From positions 1 to 64,000 of the forward strand of contig MCFE01000430.1 in the NCBI GenBank assembly GCA_002104905.1: a DNA stretch of 64,000 nt. The letters run 5' to 3'. Origin of the DNA: Basidiobolus meristosporus CBS 931.73. Its lineage: Eukaryota; Basidiobolomycota; Basidiobolomycetes; Basidiobolales; Basidiobolaceae. The notes below the pieces were generated by a model. It was not told where the DNA came from and did not search any database. It worked only from the letters and a program-made list of their open reading frames with translations. How positions within the stretch are numbered: the first letter of the stretch is position 1; each line of letters opens with the position of its first letter. Position numbers and translations under genes: made by a program. Positions 10,546-22,987 of this stretch are shown one piece after another.

Positions 10546-10922
10546 TAACAAAAAAAATGTTGTATCCACAAGAAATGTGTAATAAAACTCTTGAATGAGT
10601 TAACTGAACCTAGGTGACAACTAAGTGCAGAATCTTAGATTTGTCAAGAGTAACAGCAATATTAGCACAGAGGTTCTGGTCTAATATTGGTATTGTATAT
10701 AGCTGAGTTGAGCTATAAAGGCAACACAGTTGGTTTGCTATGCAGGCTAGACTTGGGCAGAACTAGATTGGAATTGTTGAATTCTTAATTTTGCTGAGGC
10801 ACATTCTTAAACTTCTTGAGACGCACACCAAACCAAAAGGTTCAGTAAACTTTATTTATACTTTTCTGATCAAGTGGAATTAGTTAGTGTCAAGAGACTT
10901 GACTAGTTGAAATTTTTTGCGG
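10546..10922 (-). repeat. probable 5' leader/LTR remnant of G1
   Basis: It precedes G1 gag on the minus strand and contains AGTATAAATAAAG (RC of 10850-10866), a combined TATA/poly(A)-like motif as in LTRs. I could not match it to a second copy, so the LTR call rests on position and motif. Confidence 0.35.
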
Positions 10923-11362
10923 TGTGGTGGTGTTTAGGTCTAAGGGAGATATACATCCAGCACTTCTCAAGTGATTTGTGTGTGGGGTGCTCACTGGGTG
11001 CAATGACCTCCGGCAAAAGCTTGCTAGGAATACTTGGGCTCTGTCTCTAATCTAATGTGATGGGGAACAAAGCCACAAGCTTGTCAAGGGAAAACTATTG
11101 AGCTACAATCCCCAACTTAGTTGGCATCTTAACAAAAGTATGTGCTAGGCTCAGCATCCTTTGAGATGATGATGTATCAAAGCTTCCAAAGTCAAAACAA
11201 CTGTAAACTCCACCAGCAGGGGCTTGATAAGAATGCAGCTATGGTGAGTGGTTACAGAGACAGAGAAGTATCTTTGCATGTACAAGAATAAACTTGGGAA
11301 ATTTAAGGGTTGTAGAGAAATAGGGAAGTAGAAAATATAGGAATGAGCACATTAGTCACACT
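10923..11362 (+). repeat. LTR-B, internally deleted form, right end missing
   Basis: It starts TGTGGTGGTGTTTAGG and follows the copy at 44291-44733 including the same internal deletion (AACTTGGGAAATTTAAGGGT). It stops at GAGCACATTAGTCAC where copia RNase H sequence begins. Confidence 0.7.
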
Positions 11363-11365
11363 AAT

Positions 11366-12990
11366 ATCTATGTGCTTAGTTCTAGCATGAAAGGTTAGAA
11401 CTCTACCTAATTGCATGCATCCTTGGTTGTTTCAAAATGCAGAATAGGCTTATTTTGACATATGCTTAGGTCTTTGAAAAGCTTTCTTAACCATATTGCT
11501 TCTTCTATAGCTTCACCAGCTGTTATAAACTCTGCTTCTGTGGCAAAAAATTCTTTAGTTAGTTGTTTTATTGGATTCCATAAAATTGCTCTTTTACCGT
11601 GCAGAAAGATGCATCCTGTGGTGGATCTTTTATTGTATAAATTTCATCCCCAATCAGCATCAGAGTATCCCACAAGATCCTGTTCTGAGTCCTTATAGGT
11701 GAGCTTTCAGCAGAAATCAGCAGTTCCTTTGCATTATTTAATGATCCACTTAACTGCAGCAATATGATCAGATCAATAGTTTGGATTATACTGCATCATA
11801 ACTCCCACCAAGTATGAGACATCTGGATGTGTTCCAAGTGCGAAATGAAATAGGATGCTAATTATAGATTGTCAAATAAATTCTGGGCTTTCAGATAGCA
11901 CCAAGCTCTCTTCATTTGATTGAGTTTTGGCCCAGTTATAGTTGGTCTTCATCTGGGTAGCCGCCAGTGTGCATTTTTCCATTTGGTACTTCTTAAGTAT
12001 AACTTCAATATACTTGGACTGGCTTAGGGTGATAATCTGGTCCATCTGTCTATGGAATATCTTATTCCATAGTAATAACTGAGTTCCCCTGATTGAACAT
12101 CTTCAACTACTTAGATAGGCTGTTTTTATTGGCTTCCAAGGTCTCTTTGTTATTAATGGCTATCATAAGATCATCAACATATAGAGCTAATAGTACTGAA
12201 TTTGCTTTATCTGGCTGAATGTAGATACAATAGTCAGCAGTACTCCTTTACAAACTCAAAGATTCCAAATAAGAATCTATCCTGCACCTATTGGCTCCTG
12301 ATGATTGTTTGAGCTTGCATACAAAGTGGGTAATATCTTAGTCAGCAAACCTATCAGGCTGATCCATGTATACATCTTCTTCAAGTTCCTAATTCAAAGA
12401 TACAGCATTCACAATCATTTGATGAATAATAAGCTTCTCTATGACTCCAATAATGTATAATAGTTGGATGAAATTGAACTAGGCTACCACAACAAAGGTT
12501 TCAGTGTAGTCTAGTACTTTTGTTTGAGAGTACCCTTTAGCCACAGGTCTTACTATATATCTTTCAATTTTACCATCAGCCTTGTATTTTGTTGTTAAAA
12601 ACCATCTACATCCATCTTATTTGGGGTTGATTAGTATATTAACTTAGTCTTAAGATTGGATTTCCATCAGAGCCTCATACTGCTCCGTTATAGCCAATCA
12701 CCAAAGCTCTGTCCAAGGACTATTTGGGGCCCCTTTGCAGCTTAGGGTGTGTAAATATATGCTGAATAGGCATTGTCTAAGTTTGTCCCTCTTTGATATA
12801 ACAATTTGGACTATTTCTAATCCTGTAAGATCTCCTTCTATGTATTGCCAAAGCAATCACTTCTGGGATATTCTTGAGAACTGGTTCTGGCTGAGCCACA
12901 GTAGTGGAGTCCTTTAAAGTGAAAAAACTCTCATCATTTGCTCTGATTCAATCTTGACTACTGGTAGATTTGAGATCAAGTTTTGTTATC
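11366..12990 (-). pseudogene. family-A copia RT and RNase H remnant (A4)
   Basis: Minus-strand fragments run RT to RNase H. RT N-terminus is DGCRWFLTTKYKADGKIERY and VAKGYSQTKVLDYTETF at 12610-12490. The active site LALYVDDLMIAINNKE (12200-12150) has both Asp residues kept. RNase H reads KDSEQDLVGYSDADWG and EAIEEAIWLRKLF near 11700-11450, close to A1. It ends at HARTKHIDIS, and stops and frameshifts are frequent. It lacks both LTRs and meets element A2 head to head at 12992. Confidence 0.82.
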
Positions 12991-13353
12991 ATTGTTGTAA
13001 ATGCTTGTAGTTCCAGCTAACTATTCACCTAACTTAGTCACTTAGATCATTACCATCAAATCCTAGAGAATACTGACCAAATTCCATCTTGAGATTTACT
13101 TAGAATATTCTCACCAAACTACCAGATACCCAGAACATAAAAAATCTCAAAGCTGTCCTAACAGCCCCAAACAGTGCACACATGTTCTTGGGACCTTCCT
13201 TAGCCTATTTTATGTTTTTACTTTGCCAGGATCATGTAAAGTATAAATACTACTTTTACATTCAATAAATCATCAAGTGAAAACCACATAATCTACTTGT
13301 TCTCCCAATCACTTCCAATAACTCCAAGTCTTTTACAACAGATTATAAGTGCC

Positions 13354-14890
13354 AAGCTGTCACTTGCTGCATTGTCTACTACTGCTACTACTGGAATTAT
13401 CTCCTCTGCTGAAAAGTTGGATGGATCTAACTAACAAGAATGTAAGGTGAACATGAAGATGTTGCTACAAGAAAGAGGTCTTTGGGATACTTTCATACGC
13501 AAATAATGTGCTCCTAAAAGTGTGGGAGAGGAAACCTTAAAGCACCAGAGAAAAGAACAAAGTGTCTACAACTGCACTTGCTGCTGTAAGAGTCTTGGAG
13601 ATAGTGGAGTGATTAGGAGGACAAGTAGATTTTGTGGTTTTCACTTAATGCTTTATTGAATATAAAAGTTGTACTATACTTTTGCATGATCCTGGCATAA
13701 CAAACATGTGGGATAGGTTAAGGAAGGTCCCAAGAACATATGTGCAAAGTTTGGAGCTGTTTGGACAACTTTGATAATTTTCATGTTTTGGGTGCCTGAT
13801 ATCTTGGTGAAAATATTCCAAGTAAATCCCAACAAGAAATTAGGTCAGTGTTCTCTAGGATTTGAAGGTAATGATCTTAGTGACTAAGTTAGGTGAATAC
13901 TTAGGTGGAATTAGAAGTTTTTACAATATTTACCTTAATGTTAAAGACAAATTGCTAATTCAATGCTCAAGAGCACAAACTGTATAGAATGCCTAGAAGG
14001 CATCAAACAACACCTACCAGTCATGTTCAGCTGCTAAGAAAATGAATCTAAGGGAAAAACACTTTGCTACAAAGATGCTATTAGCAGATGAAATGAAAAA
14101 TTTAATTAGTAGGATTACCTGACTGGTGGATGAGATGGAATCTGCGGGTGTACCAACTACTACAGAGGATGTTATAGTAACTATCCTGAATAGCCTGACA
14201 GAAGAGCTTCAGGGCCTTGTATTAGCCCTAGAGTCCAGAACTGATGTTTTGACCTTAAAATATGTATATGGAAGGCTCCTGGATGAAGAATTAAAAAATC
14301 AAGCTCCAATAAGAAGGAAGAAGAAAATGCCTTAAAAAGCAGTAACAGCCAACAAAAGAGACACCTAAGACCTTTCAAAGGCAACAGCAATCTGTTCTGT
14401 AACTACTGCAATAGGAAAGGACACATATCAGACCAGTGCTTCAAAAAGCGGGAGAGTCAGCAGAAAAGCCTGAATATGAAGATGCGGCAACACCTGTAGA
14501 TAGACTATTCATATCTGCACTAAATATGACCACAAACAGGAATTCACAGATGTGGTATATAGACTCTGGAATATCTCAACAGTTTACACACCAAAAAGAA
14601 CTTTTTCCTAGTATCAAGAAATACCAATCCAGAGGGTTTTCATGGGTGATGATAGAACACTTGAAGCAGTGGACAAAGGAACTACTCAGGTAAACCTTAG
14701 AAACAGTGAAGGAAGCCATACCATGATCTTTACAGAAGTACTCTACGTACCAGCAATAGCCAAGAACCTACTATCTATAAGCAGGGCCACAGATAAAGGA
14801 CTCAGTTTCAGCTTTGACAGTTCTAGATGCAGGATCACTGATCAAAATGGTGCTCATATTGTACTGGGTATCAGAAATGTACTACAATAG
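13354..14890 (+). pseudogene. A2 gag and protease remnant
   Basis: The 5' part resembles A1 gag (SAEKLDGSN then a stop). After the nested LTR it continues LNVKDKLLIQCSRAQT and MDEMESAGVPTTTEDVIVTI. A CCHC knuckle reads CNYCNRKGHISDQC, then a degraded protease site YIDSGISQQFTH, where DSGAS has become DSGIS. The frame then shifts into MGDDRTLEAVDKGTTQVNLR and ends at GIRNVLQ (14890). Confidence 0.83.
13582..13928 (-). mobile_element. inverted solo family-A LTR inside A2 gag
   Basis: A 347-bp LTR in the opposite orientation has flanks CTTGC (13577-13581) and TTTAC (13929-13933). The uninterrupted A1 gag has TTTGC at this point. Each flank therefore differs from the ancestral pentamer by one transition, which supports a 5-bp target duplication. 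Confidence 0.85.
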
Positions 14891-15448
14891 TCTCTTGGCA
14901 AGACTTGTATGGCAGCTTTGCAGTTACAATGCTGCGCACATTTGTTTGAGCAGACTTATACAGCTGGACCATATAATTGCCTTAAACAAAAAAAGCCTGG
15001 TATTATTTTGATAGCCTTTTTGCAGACTACTGTTGGCATTATCACAACATTAAAGCAACTTGCAGCCAGCTCCTGTGTTGATCTACCAAAACCAATTTTC
15101 TTAGCATACTAATGCTGGGACAAAATATGCCTACTGGTTTGAACTTAGAATGATGCTTATGGAGCAAGTCAAGTGCATTCTGCCAAGCATTGAGCTCCAG
15201 ATGCTCCCATGAAATGCTGGCCTTAAGGTGATACCATACTAGAGTTTTTGCAGCCTCTTGACATAGCTCATTCTTCATTATTTCACTCAGCTGCTTCAGG
15301 AATCTTCAATCTCTTTTGATCTTGGGGCTTTAGTATATTTATGATATTCTCCCATCCAATGCATCAATAGGTTTTTCTGTAGGCTTTATGCTTAAGTAGT
15401 GCTATCATGCCTCAAAGACAGTAGGGCATTCTTCTGCTATCCCAACAA

Positions 15449-15606
15449 GAAAAAATTAACAAAAGGCTAGCAGAATGCCATCATATAATTGGCTGAATTT
15501 CAAGTTTCCAAAATCTGACAACTATCATTATCTCACGTACTAGCAGTTGGGCAGACAAGCAAATATATTTTCCAAGAGGAGACTTGGCCAACCAGGATTC
15601 AAGAAA
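15449..15606. mobile_element. short insertion with apparent 8-bp TSD (hAT-like?)
   Basis: CAAGAAAA occurs at both edges of an insert absent from R1 copy j at the same place. A homologous segment lies at 42573-42745. An 8-bp duplication is typical of hAT elements, but I cannot see convincing terminal inverted repeats. Confidence 0.4.
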
Positions 15607-16107
15607 ATGACCCAACTCTTAGCTATGCAATTGAGCTACTTGTGTTCTTTCTTTGCTATGAACATACTATGTATTCAGCCTGAGATACTAATTGCTCTAA
15701 ACTTGTTATCTGCTCAGCCAGTCTCTGGACTGCATTCTGATTTGCCCTGTGCCTCTGCATCTATTCTTCTAGCTACTGCACGTGAATGCATCATTGAAGA
15801 CTTTGTGTTGGTGGCAACATACTTACAAGTAGTGGTGACTGTGATATTGCATTGCCATTTGCTGTTTTTGAACCCAGGGAATTGGCTTATTACATGTGCA
15901 TCTGCATGAGCTTTGTGGTCAGCTTGCAGCACTGCATATATTTTTAACTGCCTACTTTACTGAGAGCTTGAGGAGACTGCATTATTACCATTGGTTAGCT
16001 ACTTGTCAACATAGCCCTGTGTGGATGTAGCCCTGCTTGCTGCACTTAATGTCAAAGCAAGCAGCTGTTTGACCACCCTGTTGCTACATAATGCAGTGGG
16101 GCTTGGC

Positions 16108-17319
16108 TGGCAGCTATGGTATTGGAAATTATTCCATCAATACAATTTTGCAAGACCAATATTTCACTCATCTCTTTATTTTGCCTTCTGTGTTTGTAAT
16201 CACAAATGAGAGATTATGTGTCTTTCAGCTCTTAAGGACAAAAGCTCAGAACCCAGAGACCAATCCATCTAGGATTATTATTCCATGCAGAGCACTTAGC
16301 TGCCAGTATATGCTTCAGACTACAGCTCATTCAAAGCAGTGACTGGGAAGCTATGATCTCCAGAGTTCATTGATTATATTGGCCATCTATTGCTAGTTTT
16401 ACTATAATGATTATGACTGTGCGTAACTATTGATCTAGCCAGTGAAGTTTAGAGCAGCTTTTACAGGTGCTGTGCCTATGTTCAATCTGTGTGGCTACTG
16501 TATTTAGCTTTGTATGATGTGCATTGTCAGTGCAACTGTCCAAAAATCTTGAATTTTTGAGGAATTCCATATATGGGACTTCCAAAGTCAAAAAATAGAA
16601 GATGGCATTACTTTCCCAAATCTCTACATTACAATTAAAAGCCTAAAGTGGCTAAGACTTCCCCTGCATCACTTGCACTGATGAGTAGCCTGACTTTGAT
16701 CAATACTGCACCAGTGAAGTCACTTCAAGGCTCACACATTACAATATGAGTTCTGCAATAGTACTACCACTTTTCTGTTAGAGAGGTCCCCTCTCAGAAG
16801 CTCCTTCACTGTAGAGCACCCCTTTAGGGAGAAGATCCCTTTGGAAACCCCCTTATGAAAACTCCTTAGGCACCCCTTCAGTGTAAAGTTCCTTCAAGAG
16901 ACCACTTGAAGTGGTCTATTTACTCCAGAGACATCTTTATATACATCACTTCAGGTCCAAAGTCCCCTTCAAGCACCTCTTCAACATTCCCCTTAGGTTG
17001 AAGGGGGGTCAAATAGCTTGAAATCAGGTGAAATCTTCTCTGAAAGAAGAGTGACTTCCAAATACAAAAATATCTCTAAAAGTGAATGAGCAAGTAAGTC
17101 ATAGAAGTTCCAACATCTGCTCTGGATGTGAAGCACATTGCATATAGCTTATTTACAGGCCAAGCTCAAGAATATTGTAAGTTTTATGCTCTATTGAGTT
17201 ATTGGACACTCAATAGGCTACTACATTACCTAAGTACTGGCAGTGGTTACATATTATAAATCCATCTTTATATAGTTGAACAAGCCTTAAACCATTCCTA
17301 ACACCACATAACACAAACA
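16108..17319 (-). repeat. LTR-D copy, opposite in orientation to those at 18059 and 35357
   Basis: It aligns in reverse with the solo LTR at 18059-19152: the sequence near CAATATTTCACTCATCTC, the ACCACTTTTCTGTTAGAG segment and the CCCCTTT-rich array at 16780-17000. It splits R1 copy h. No clear target duplication. The strand label is relative to the other LTR-D copies and the true transcription strand here would be plus. Confidence 0.65.
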
Positions 17320-17545
17320 GATAACTTTGCTTTATTTTTTACCAGCATACACACATGAAATTGTGTCAAACTAAAGGAGATTTAGAGTTGCATATACATG
17401 AGCATATTGTGCCACAAGTTATTTATAATGCTTTCTGTGATGGGACACTAATTGGACTCATGTTCATGCAGGCGCAATGCCTCATATGCAGGATTATTTT
17501 AAGCTCACATAACTGTAGCTCATTAAGAATAACTGTGATGATCCC

Positions 17546-20486
17546 ACTAAAAGGCCATCAAAAAATTGTTATCCAATGATTAAGAGGTATTAGTTCAATC
17601 AGAACATCATGTAAAGACCATCAAGGAAAATTGCACCTTATATTTCACAAATACTGAGTCAAAGCTTATCATCAAAACAATAAATATATGGCACTAATTT
17701 GTCCACTGCCAGTTTTCTCACTTTTGGTTCCCAGGCACTTAATCACTTCCTACACTTGTGTGAAGTGTTTGGCTATAACCACCTTTTCACACTCCTTAGT
17801 TCTTGACTCAACCAATGCTCTTGCTTCTCATGCATATGAACTGATCTATTTCCATTTAAACTTCCATTGTGACTCAATTGCCAATAGCACTGACCTATAC
17901 AAGTCCCTGTTTGCAACACTAACATTATGCCCAACACCACATTCCACATGCAAGTCCACAAAAATCCACCATTCTATAAGTACTTCCGCTATTGCTCCCT
18001 ATTTCTATAACCAGGATAGGAACCATACAACTTTATGCCATTCTTCATTCACTGGCTCTGTTGTGTTGTATTATGATTAGCTTGGGGCTTGTTCTACAAT
18101 GTAGAGGCTAATCTACAATATACAACAACTTTCAGTATGCTAATACTGAAATAGTTTATTGGGAATTTGATATACCAATAGAAGATATAACTTTCACTTC
18201 TGAGAAAATATTTCATAATATGGAAATTCTAAACTCCCCATTAACCTGATGGGGTGTGTTGTAGGAGTCTCTAAAGGGGTCTGTGGACTTAAAGGGGTGT
18301 CTGAAGGGGTGTCTTTAGAGTAAAGGGGCTTCTTGTAGTGGTCTCTAAAATAGACTTTACACTAAAGAGGTGCCTAAAGGGGCTTCTTTAGAGTGAAGGG
18401 GTTTTTAAAGTGGTCTCTAAAGGGGTCTTTAGACTAAAAGGGTGTCATTAGAGTAAAGGGGTTTCTTGGACGGGACTTTTCCAACAGAAAAGTGGTAGTT
18501 TTTTGTTGAACTTAGATTGGATTCTTGTGAGCTTTGCAGTCTCTTTACTGATGGAGTACCAATCAAAGTTAGAATACTCAACAGTGCAAGTGATGCAGGG
18601 GAAGTCTTATAACCTTTGAATTTGTAATTGTAGCACAGAGATTATGGAAAGAGAGGCTCCCTTTTATTTTTCAGATGGGGAAGTCATATATATGAAATTT
18701 CTGAAGGAACAAAGCTTTTGGGCAATTGCACAAGCAATACACATGATACAAATCTCCAATTTTGTTGTGGCACAGATCAGACATAGGCGCAGCACCCATA
18801 AGAATCTCATGTGATTTGATTGGCTGGCTCAAAGGTTATATGCAATCAAAGTCACCATAGTAATCCTAGCAATAGTGGCCTAGTATCTATAATAGTTGGA
18901 CTCTTTTGGTCATAACTCCTTAAGTACTGCTTCCAATGAGCAGTAATTTGAAACATATGTTGGCTACTGCATGTTCCATATGACATAATATTCTTGGGTG
19001 GATTTCTGATCAGGGTCTGGAGTATTTGTCCCTCAAAATTGGAGTTTCTTGATCTTTCACTTGTGTGTTACAATAGCAAAAAGCAAAATAAAGAAATGAG
19101 TGCAATATTGGTTTTGAGATATTGTAGTAATGAAAAGTATTCCATTACTACAGCTCCCATATGTCCTGGTCTTCAGCCAGAGCTGTAAGGTCTAGCGCCT
19201 CATCTGGCAGCTGTTGCAATAAATTCTTCCAATATTGCGGTGTGTATGCATCAGCACTGCTTTTGAAGAAGAGCTGCAACCCCTTGGTGTGCCTATGTGT
19301 ATTCCAAATTCCAGGAATTGCAATGGTTTTTTGAGTTCTTGATGTTGTTGTTGAGTCTATCCCTGAGAGCTCCACTCTGCCTACTGTGGAGGATTTAGAG
19401 GCAGTGGTTGACAACTACATTTCTTTTCCAACTCACCTACCTCACTGTAGTGTAGCTTTACTGGCTGTTTCCACATTTGGTCAAAATAGGCGTTGTCTTA
19501 ATGATGACTCTTCTTGGCTATGATGGAATTCAGCCTGTACTGGGCTGAATGCAATAATATGGCACATGCTGCACCTTTCTCCTCACACTTCTTGTCTTGG
19601 TCTTGGGCTTACTTTTTTCTCTTTGCATTTACCTTAATCATTGCCAAGTCTTTCAATGCTACTTTGACTGAGTACTTTGTGAGCGGTACTTTGTATTTTC
19701 CTTAATAAATGCAGCACTGGTGCATGTGTTTTGCCTGTTTGTCCCTTGAAGGCACTCTCCTGGTAGCCTGGTATTTCTTTATCACTTGTTTGGAACTTTC
19801 AGCCCTGCCTGTGACAGGCACCTACAAAAGCTGCAGGCTTATCACTGTCAGGTCCTTCACTGCAGCTGCTACTGAGTGCTTCTTGCATTCAGCTACAATT
19901 TCTCCTTCATAAATGCTGCACTGATGCATCAGTGTCTGCCTGCTTGTTCCTTGCTGGCACTGTGGAGGCCACTGGATGTTTCTTTGCTTTGTGTTTGGAG
20001 CTTTCAGCCCAGCTTGCAACAGGTTCTGGAGGATGCCACAGGCATTTAGGTGTGGCACCCTTGCTCTTCAGCCTTTGTTAGTTTTGCTATTCTTTATATA
20101 GTTTTTTAGGATACTAATGCTGACCCAGAAACTGTTTACTTGCTTGGATCTAGGATGATGCTCATGGAGCAGGTCAACTGCATGCTACTTGGCCTTGACC
20201 TCCTAATGGTCCCATGGCATGCTGGCCTCAAGGTGATGCTGTGCTAGACTTCAGATGGCCTCTTGAATATTAGTCTACTCTACATTATTGCACACAATGA
20301 CTTTGCAGATCTTCAATGTCTTCTGATTTTAGGCTTGGGCATAAGCACTATAGTCTCACCCTCCCATGCTGTGATAGCTTGTTTTTGGGGCTTTATCTTA
20401 GGGCACTGTTGTCGTGCTTCATGGAATTTATGATGTTCTGCTGCTGTTGCAATGTGAAATTGCTCATTTCTTGGCTGCAATGTTGC
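17546..20486 (-). pseudogene. R1 coiled-coil ORF, copy i, split by a solo LTR
   Basis: The C-terminal region lies at 17546-18058 and the remainder at 19153-20486. Readable pieces include KNLLQQLPDEALDLTALAED and DQDIWEL at 19210-19150, IDSTTTSRTQKTIAIPGIWN near 19350, and ITAWEGETIVLMPKPKIRRH near 20340. Homologous pieces occur at 56734-56934, 43351-43557, 21493-21741 and 22447-22668. Frame is broken many times. The N-terminus is lost where a MITE arm begins at 20487. Confidence 0.6.
18055..19156 (-). mobile_element. solo LTR-D with 4-bp TSD GCTC
   Basis: The 1094-bp LTR (18059-19152) starts TGTTGTGTTG and ends CATTACTACA, flanked by GCTC at 18055-18058 and 19153-19156. Other R1 copies read GGTTCCCATA or similar across this point, confirming the insertion. 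The matching copy at 35357-36522 is the 3' LTR of gypsy G4, so orientation is minus. It carries an array of AAAGGGG motifs at 18245-18480. Confidence 0.82.
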
Positions 20487-20613
20487 CTGAAGATGCAGAG
20501 CTATGTTTAACACTCTGTGGCCAAGTATAGGCTCACTTGGCCTCTCTGGCACTCTATGGCATTGTTTGGCACTCATGGCTCAATGTGGCATTATTCAACT
20601 GAACAAGTATACT
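20487..20613. repeat. single arm of the fold-back MITE
   Basis: GAAGATGCAGAGCTATGTTT through ACTCATGGCTCAATGTGGCA matches the right arm of 62870-63603. It is truncated inward; the expected terminal GTCT is altered (AACAAGTATA). Confidence 0.7.
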
Positions 20614-20765
20614 GTCTGCAGTATATATTGAGCCTAAGATGAGGATATTAGTGAGAGTTATATCTTCTATTGGTATATCAATCTCCTAATAAACTACTTC
20701 CATATTAGCAAACTGGAAGTTGTTATATATTGTTGATTAGCCTCTATACTGAAGAACAAGCCCAA
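20614..20765. repeat. LTR-D end fragment, inverted
   Basis: It is the reverse complement of the U5-side end of LTR-D at 18090-18200 (for example TTGGTATATCAATCTCCTAA). Confidence 0.65.
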
Positions 20766-22782
20766 GACAAACCCTACAAAAAATTAATGAGATGATTGCA
20801 TCAAAAGGCAGTCACAAAGTTAAATTCTCATGACTAAGAGGTATTGATCTTGTCAGGACACCATCCAGAGACCTTTGAACAATAATTGTACCCCAGATCT
20901 CACAAAAAACTTGGTCAAAATTTTTCATCACAACAATGTATAAGTGGCTTTAGATTGGTTCCCTGCCAATTTGCTCACTTTCTCATCCCAGACACTCTAT
21001 AGCCTCCTACATATGTGTGAATTGATTGGCTATTGCCTCTTTTCACAGTCCTTACTTCTGGACTCAACCATTTCTCTACTTTTCATGCGTACAAATTGAT
21101 TTATTTCCGTTGAAACTTCAGTTGTACCTCAATTGCCAATTGTATTGACCTATACAAGTCTCTATACCTGGCACAAACATTAAGCCTAACCCCACATTCA
21201 ACAAGTGACTTTATTAAAATCCACCACTCAATAAGTATTTCTGCTGTAATGCTCTGGTTCCACAACTTTGGCAGGAGCCCAATGGCTTATGCCACTGTTC
21301 ATTCACTAATTCCGACATGTCCTGGTCTTTAGCTGGCTACGCAAGGTCTAGCTCCTCATCTGCCAGTTTTTGTAATAAATCCTTGCTGAATTCCAGTATG
21401 TTTTCTTGAGCACTGCTCTTGAAGCAGTGCCCCAACCTCTTGTTGTGCCTGTGTGTGTCCCAAAACTCCACTGAAGGCATTGTAATTGTCTTTCAAACTC
21501 TTGACATTGTAGCCTTGTCTTTCAGTGGAATCTCCACTCTGTCAACAATGCAGGTTGTGGTAGACAAATTGCCTTTTTCAGCAAGCTCATCTACCTTGCT
21601 GGAGTGTAGGTCAACTGGCTGCGCTACCAACTCTTGTGGAAACAGCTGTTTTCTTATTGGTAATTCTTCTTGGCTATGATGGGACTCAGTCTGTTCCTGG
21701 CTTGTGGCGTTAATTGGCAAGAACTGCTGTTTCTTTTGCATGTCTCCCTAACTTAGGCTTGGGTAGACACTTTCCCCTTTACCTTTTCCTTTATCACTGA
21801 CAGGTCTTTCACTGCTACTTTATCTGAGTGCTTCTTGTAAAGAACTATGTTTTCTCCGGGATAAATTTGACTTTTTTCTCTCTGCATTTACCTTAATCAT
21901 TGCCAAGTCTTTCAATACTACTTTGACTGCGTACTTTGTGAGCTGTACTTTGTATTTTCCTTAATAAATGCATCACTGGTGCATGTGTTTTGGCATGCTT
22001 GTCCCTTGCTAGCACTCTTCTGGCAACCTGAAGTTTCTTTTCCACTTGTTTTGAGCTCTCAACCATAGTTGTGATGGGTGCCTGTAAAGTGGCAGGTTTT
22101 TATTGCAACCAGGTCCTTCACTGCTACTTTGACTGGGTGCTTCTTGAGTGGTACTACACTTTTTCCTTGATAAATGCTCTGCTGGTGCATCCATGTCTGC
22201 CTACTTGTCCCTAATTGGCACTCTTCCTGCTGCCTGACATCTCTTTGATGCTTGTCTGGATCTTTTGGCCCTGCTTGTAACAGGCTCTTGAAGAAGCCAC
22301 TGGCTTTTAGCCATGGTACCCTTATTCTTCTGTCTTTGACAGATTCAGCTATTCTTAAGATACTTTCTTAGCATATCAATGCTGGCCCAAAATCCATTAG
22401 CCCATTTGAATCCAGGATAATGCTCATGGAACAAGTCAAGTGCATTCTACTTGGCCTTGAGTTCTTGATGGTCCCACAGTTTGCTGGCCTTTAGGTGATG
22501 GCATGTTAGACTGCTGATGGCCTCTTGTATATTAGCCCACTCTTCATTATTGCACTCAAAGGCTTCAAGGATCTTCAATGTTTTTAGATTTTTAAACTTT
22601 GGTATAAACACCACATTGTCTCCCTCCCACACTGTGATAGGTTTTTCTGTGGGCTTATCTTTGGGCACTGTTGTTGTGCTACAAAGACTTTACAGTATTC
22701 CTCTGCTGTTATATTGGGAAATGACTCAATTCTTGGCTGTAACATTGAGCTACTTGAGGTCCTTCTTTGCAGCAAAGATACT

Positions 22783-22963
22783 AGACTTGTTCTATTGTGC
22801 CATTGATAATAGTGCCAGAAAGTGCTGTATATTTTGTTATTAATTTGATACTTAAGGGTCATATGCATGTCAATTTTGATCCCAAATTGGTACTGTATGG
22901 CACCATCTGGCATGCTATGGCACTATTGGGTACTATGATCAGCTGGAATGATGGAACAGGTCT
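22783..22963. mobile_element. MITE, short subfamily, in R1 copy j
   Basis: The 181-bp element begins AGACTTGTTCTATTGTGCC and ends ATGGAACAGGTCT, flanked by ACT (22780-22782) and ATT (22964-22966). Removing it plus one triplet restores the exact spacing seen in the empty site of R1 copy e near 57931-57965. Confidence 0.82.
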
Positions 22964-22987
22964 ATTGCTTTCTATACCTGAGATATT

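Larger units (their letters stand above)
12993..14890 (+). mobile_element. family-A copia A2, 5' half, with nested inverted solo LTR
   Basis: It has a 348-bp 5' LTR (12993-13340), a degraded primer site GATTATAAGTGCC (13341-13353), and gag and protease remnants up to 14890 where R1-type sequence starts. Integrase, RT and the 3' LTR are missing. An inverted solo LTR sits inside gag. Confidence 0.83.
14930..17545 (-). pseudogene. R1 coiled-coil ORF, copy h, interrupted
   Basis: R1 is a repeated ORF I do not recognise as a named family; at least seven decayed copies lie in this window. This copy shows the central block (WYHLKASISWEHLELNAWQN then ALDLLHKHHSKFKPV at 15230-15120) and the N-terminal coiled-coil region up to ~16107. 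It is cut by a ~150-bp insertion (15449-15606) and by an LTR-D copy (16108-17319). The upstream region resumes at 17320 with the CTTTGCTTTATTTTTT stretch that overlaps the start codon region in other copies. Many stops and frameshifts are present. Function unknown; the link to a transposase is discussed at copy j. Confidence 0.6.

Noticed and set aside
19514-20058. Cys/Leu-rich plus-strand frames resembling small membrane proteins (for example 19514-19705)
   Set aside because: They are antisense to the basic, Lys/Ser-rich R1 remnant, whose reverse complement naturally reads Leu/Cys/Phe-rich.
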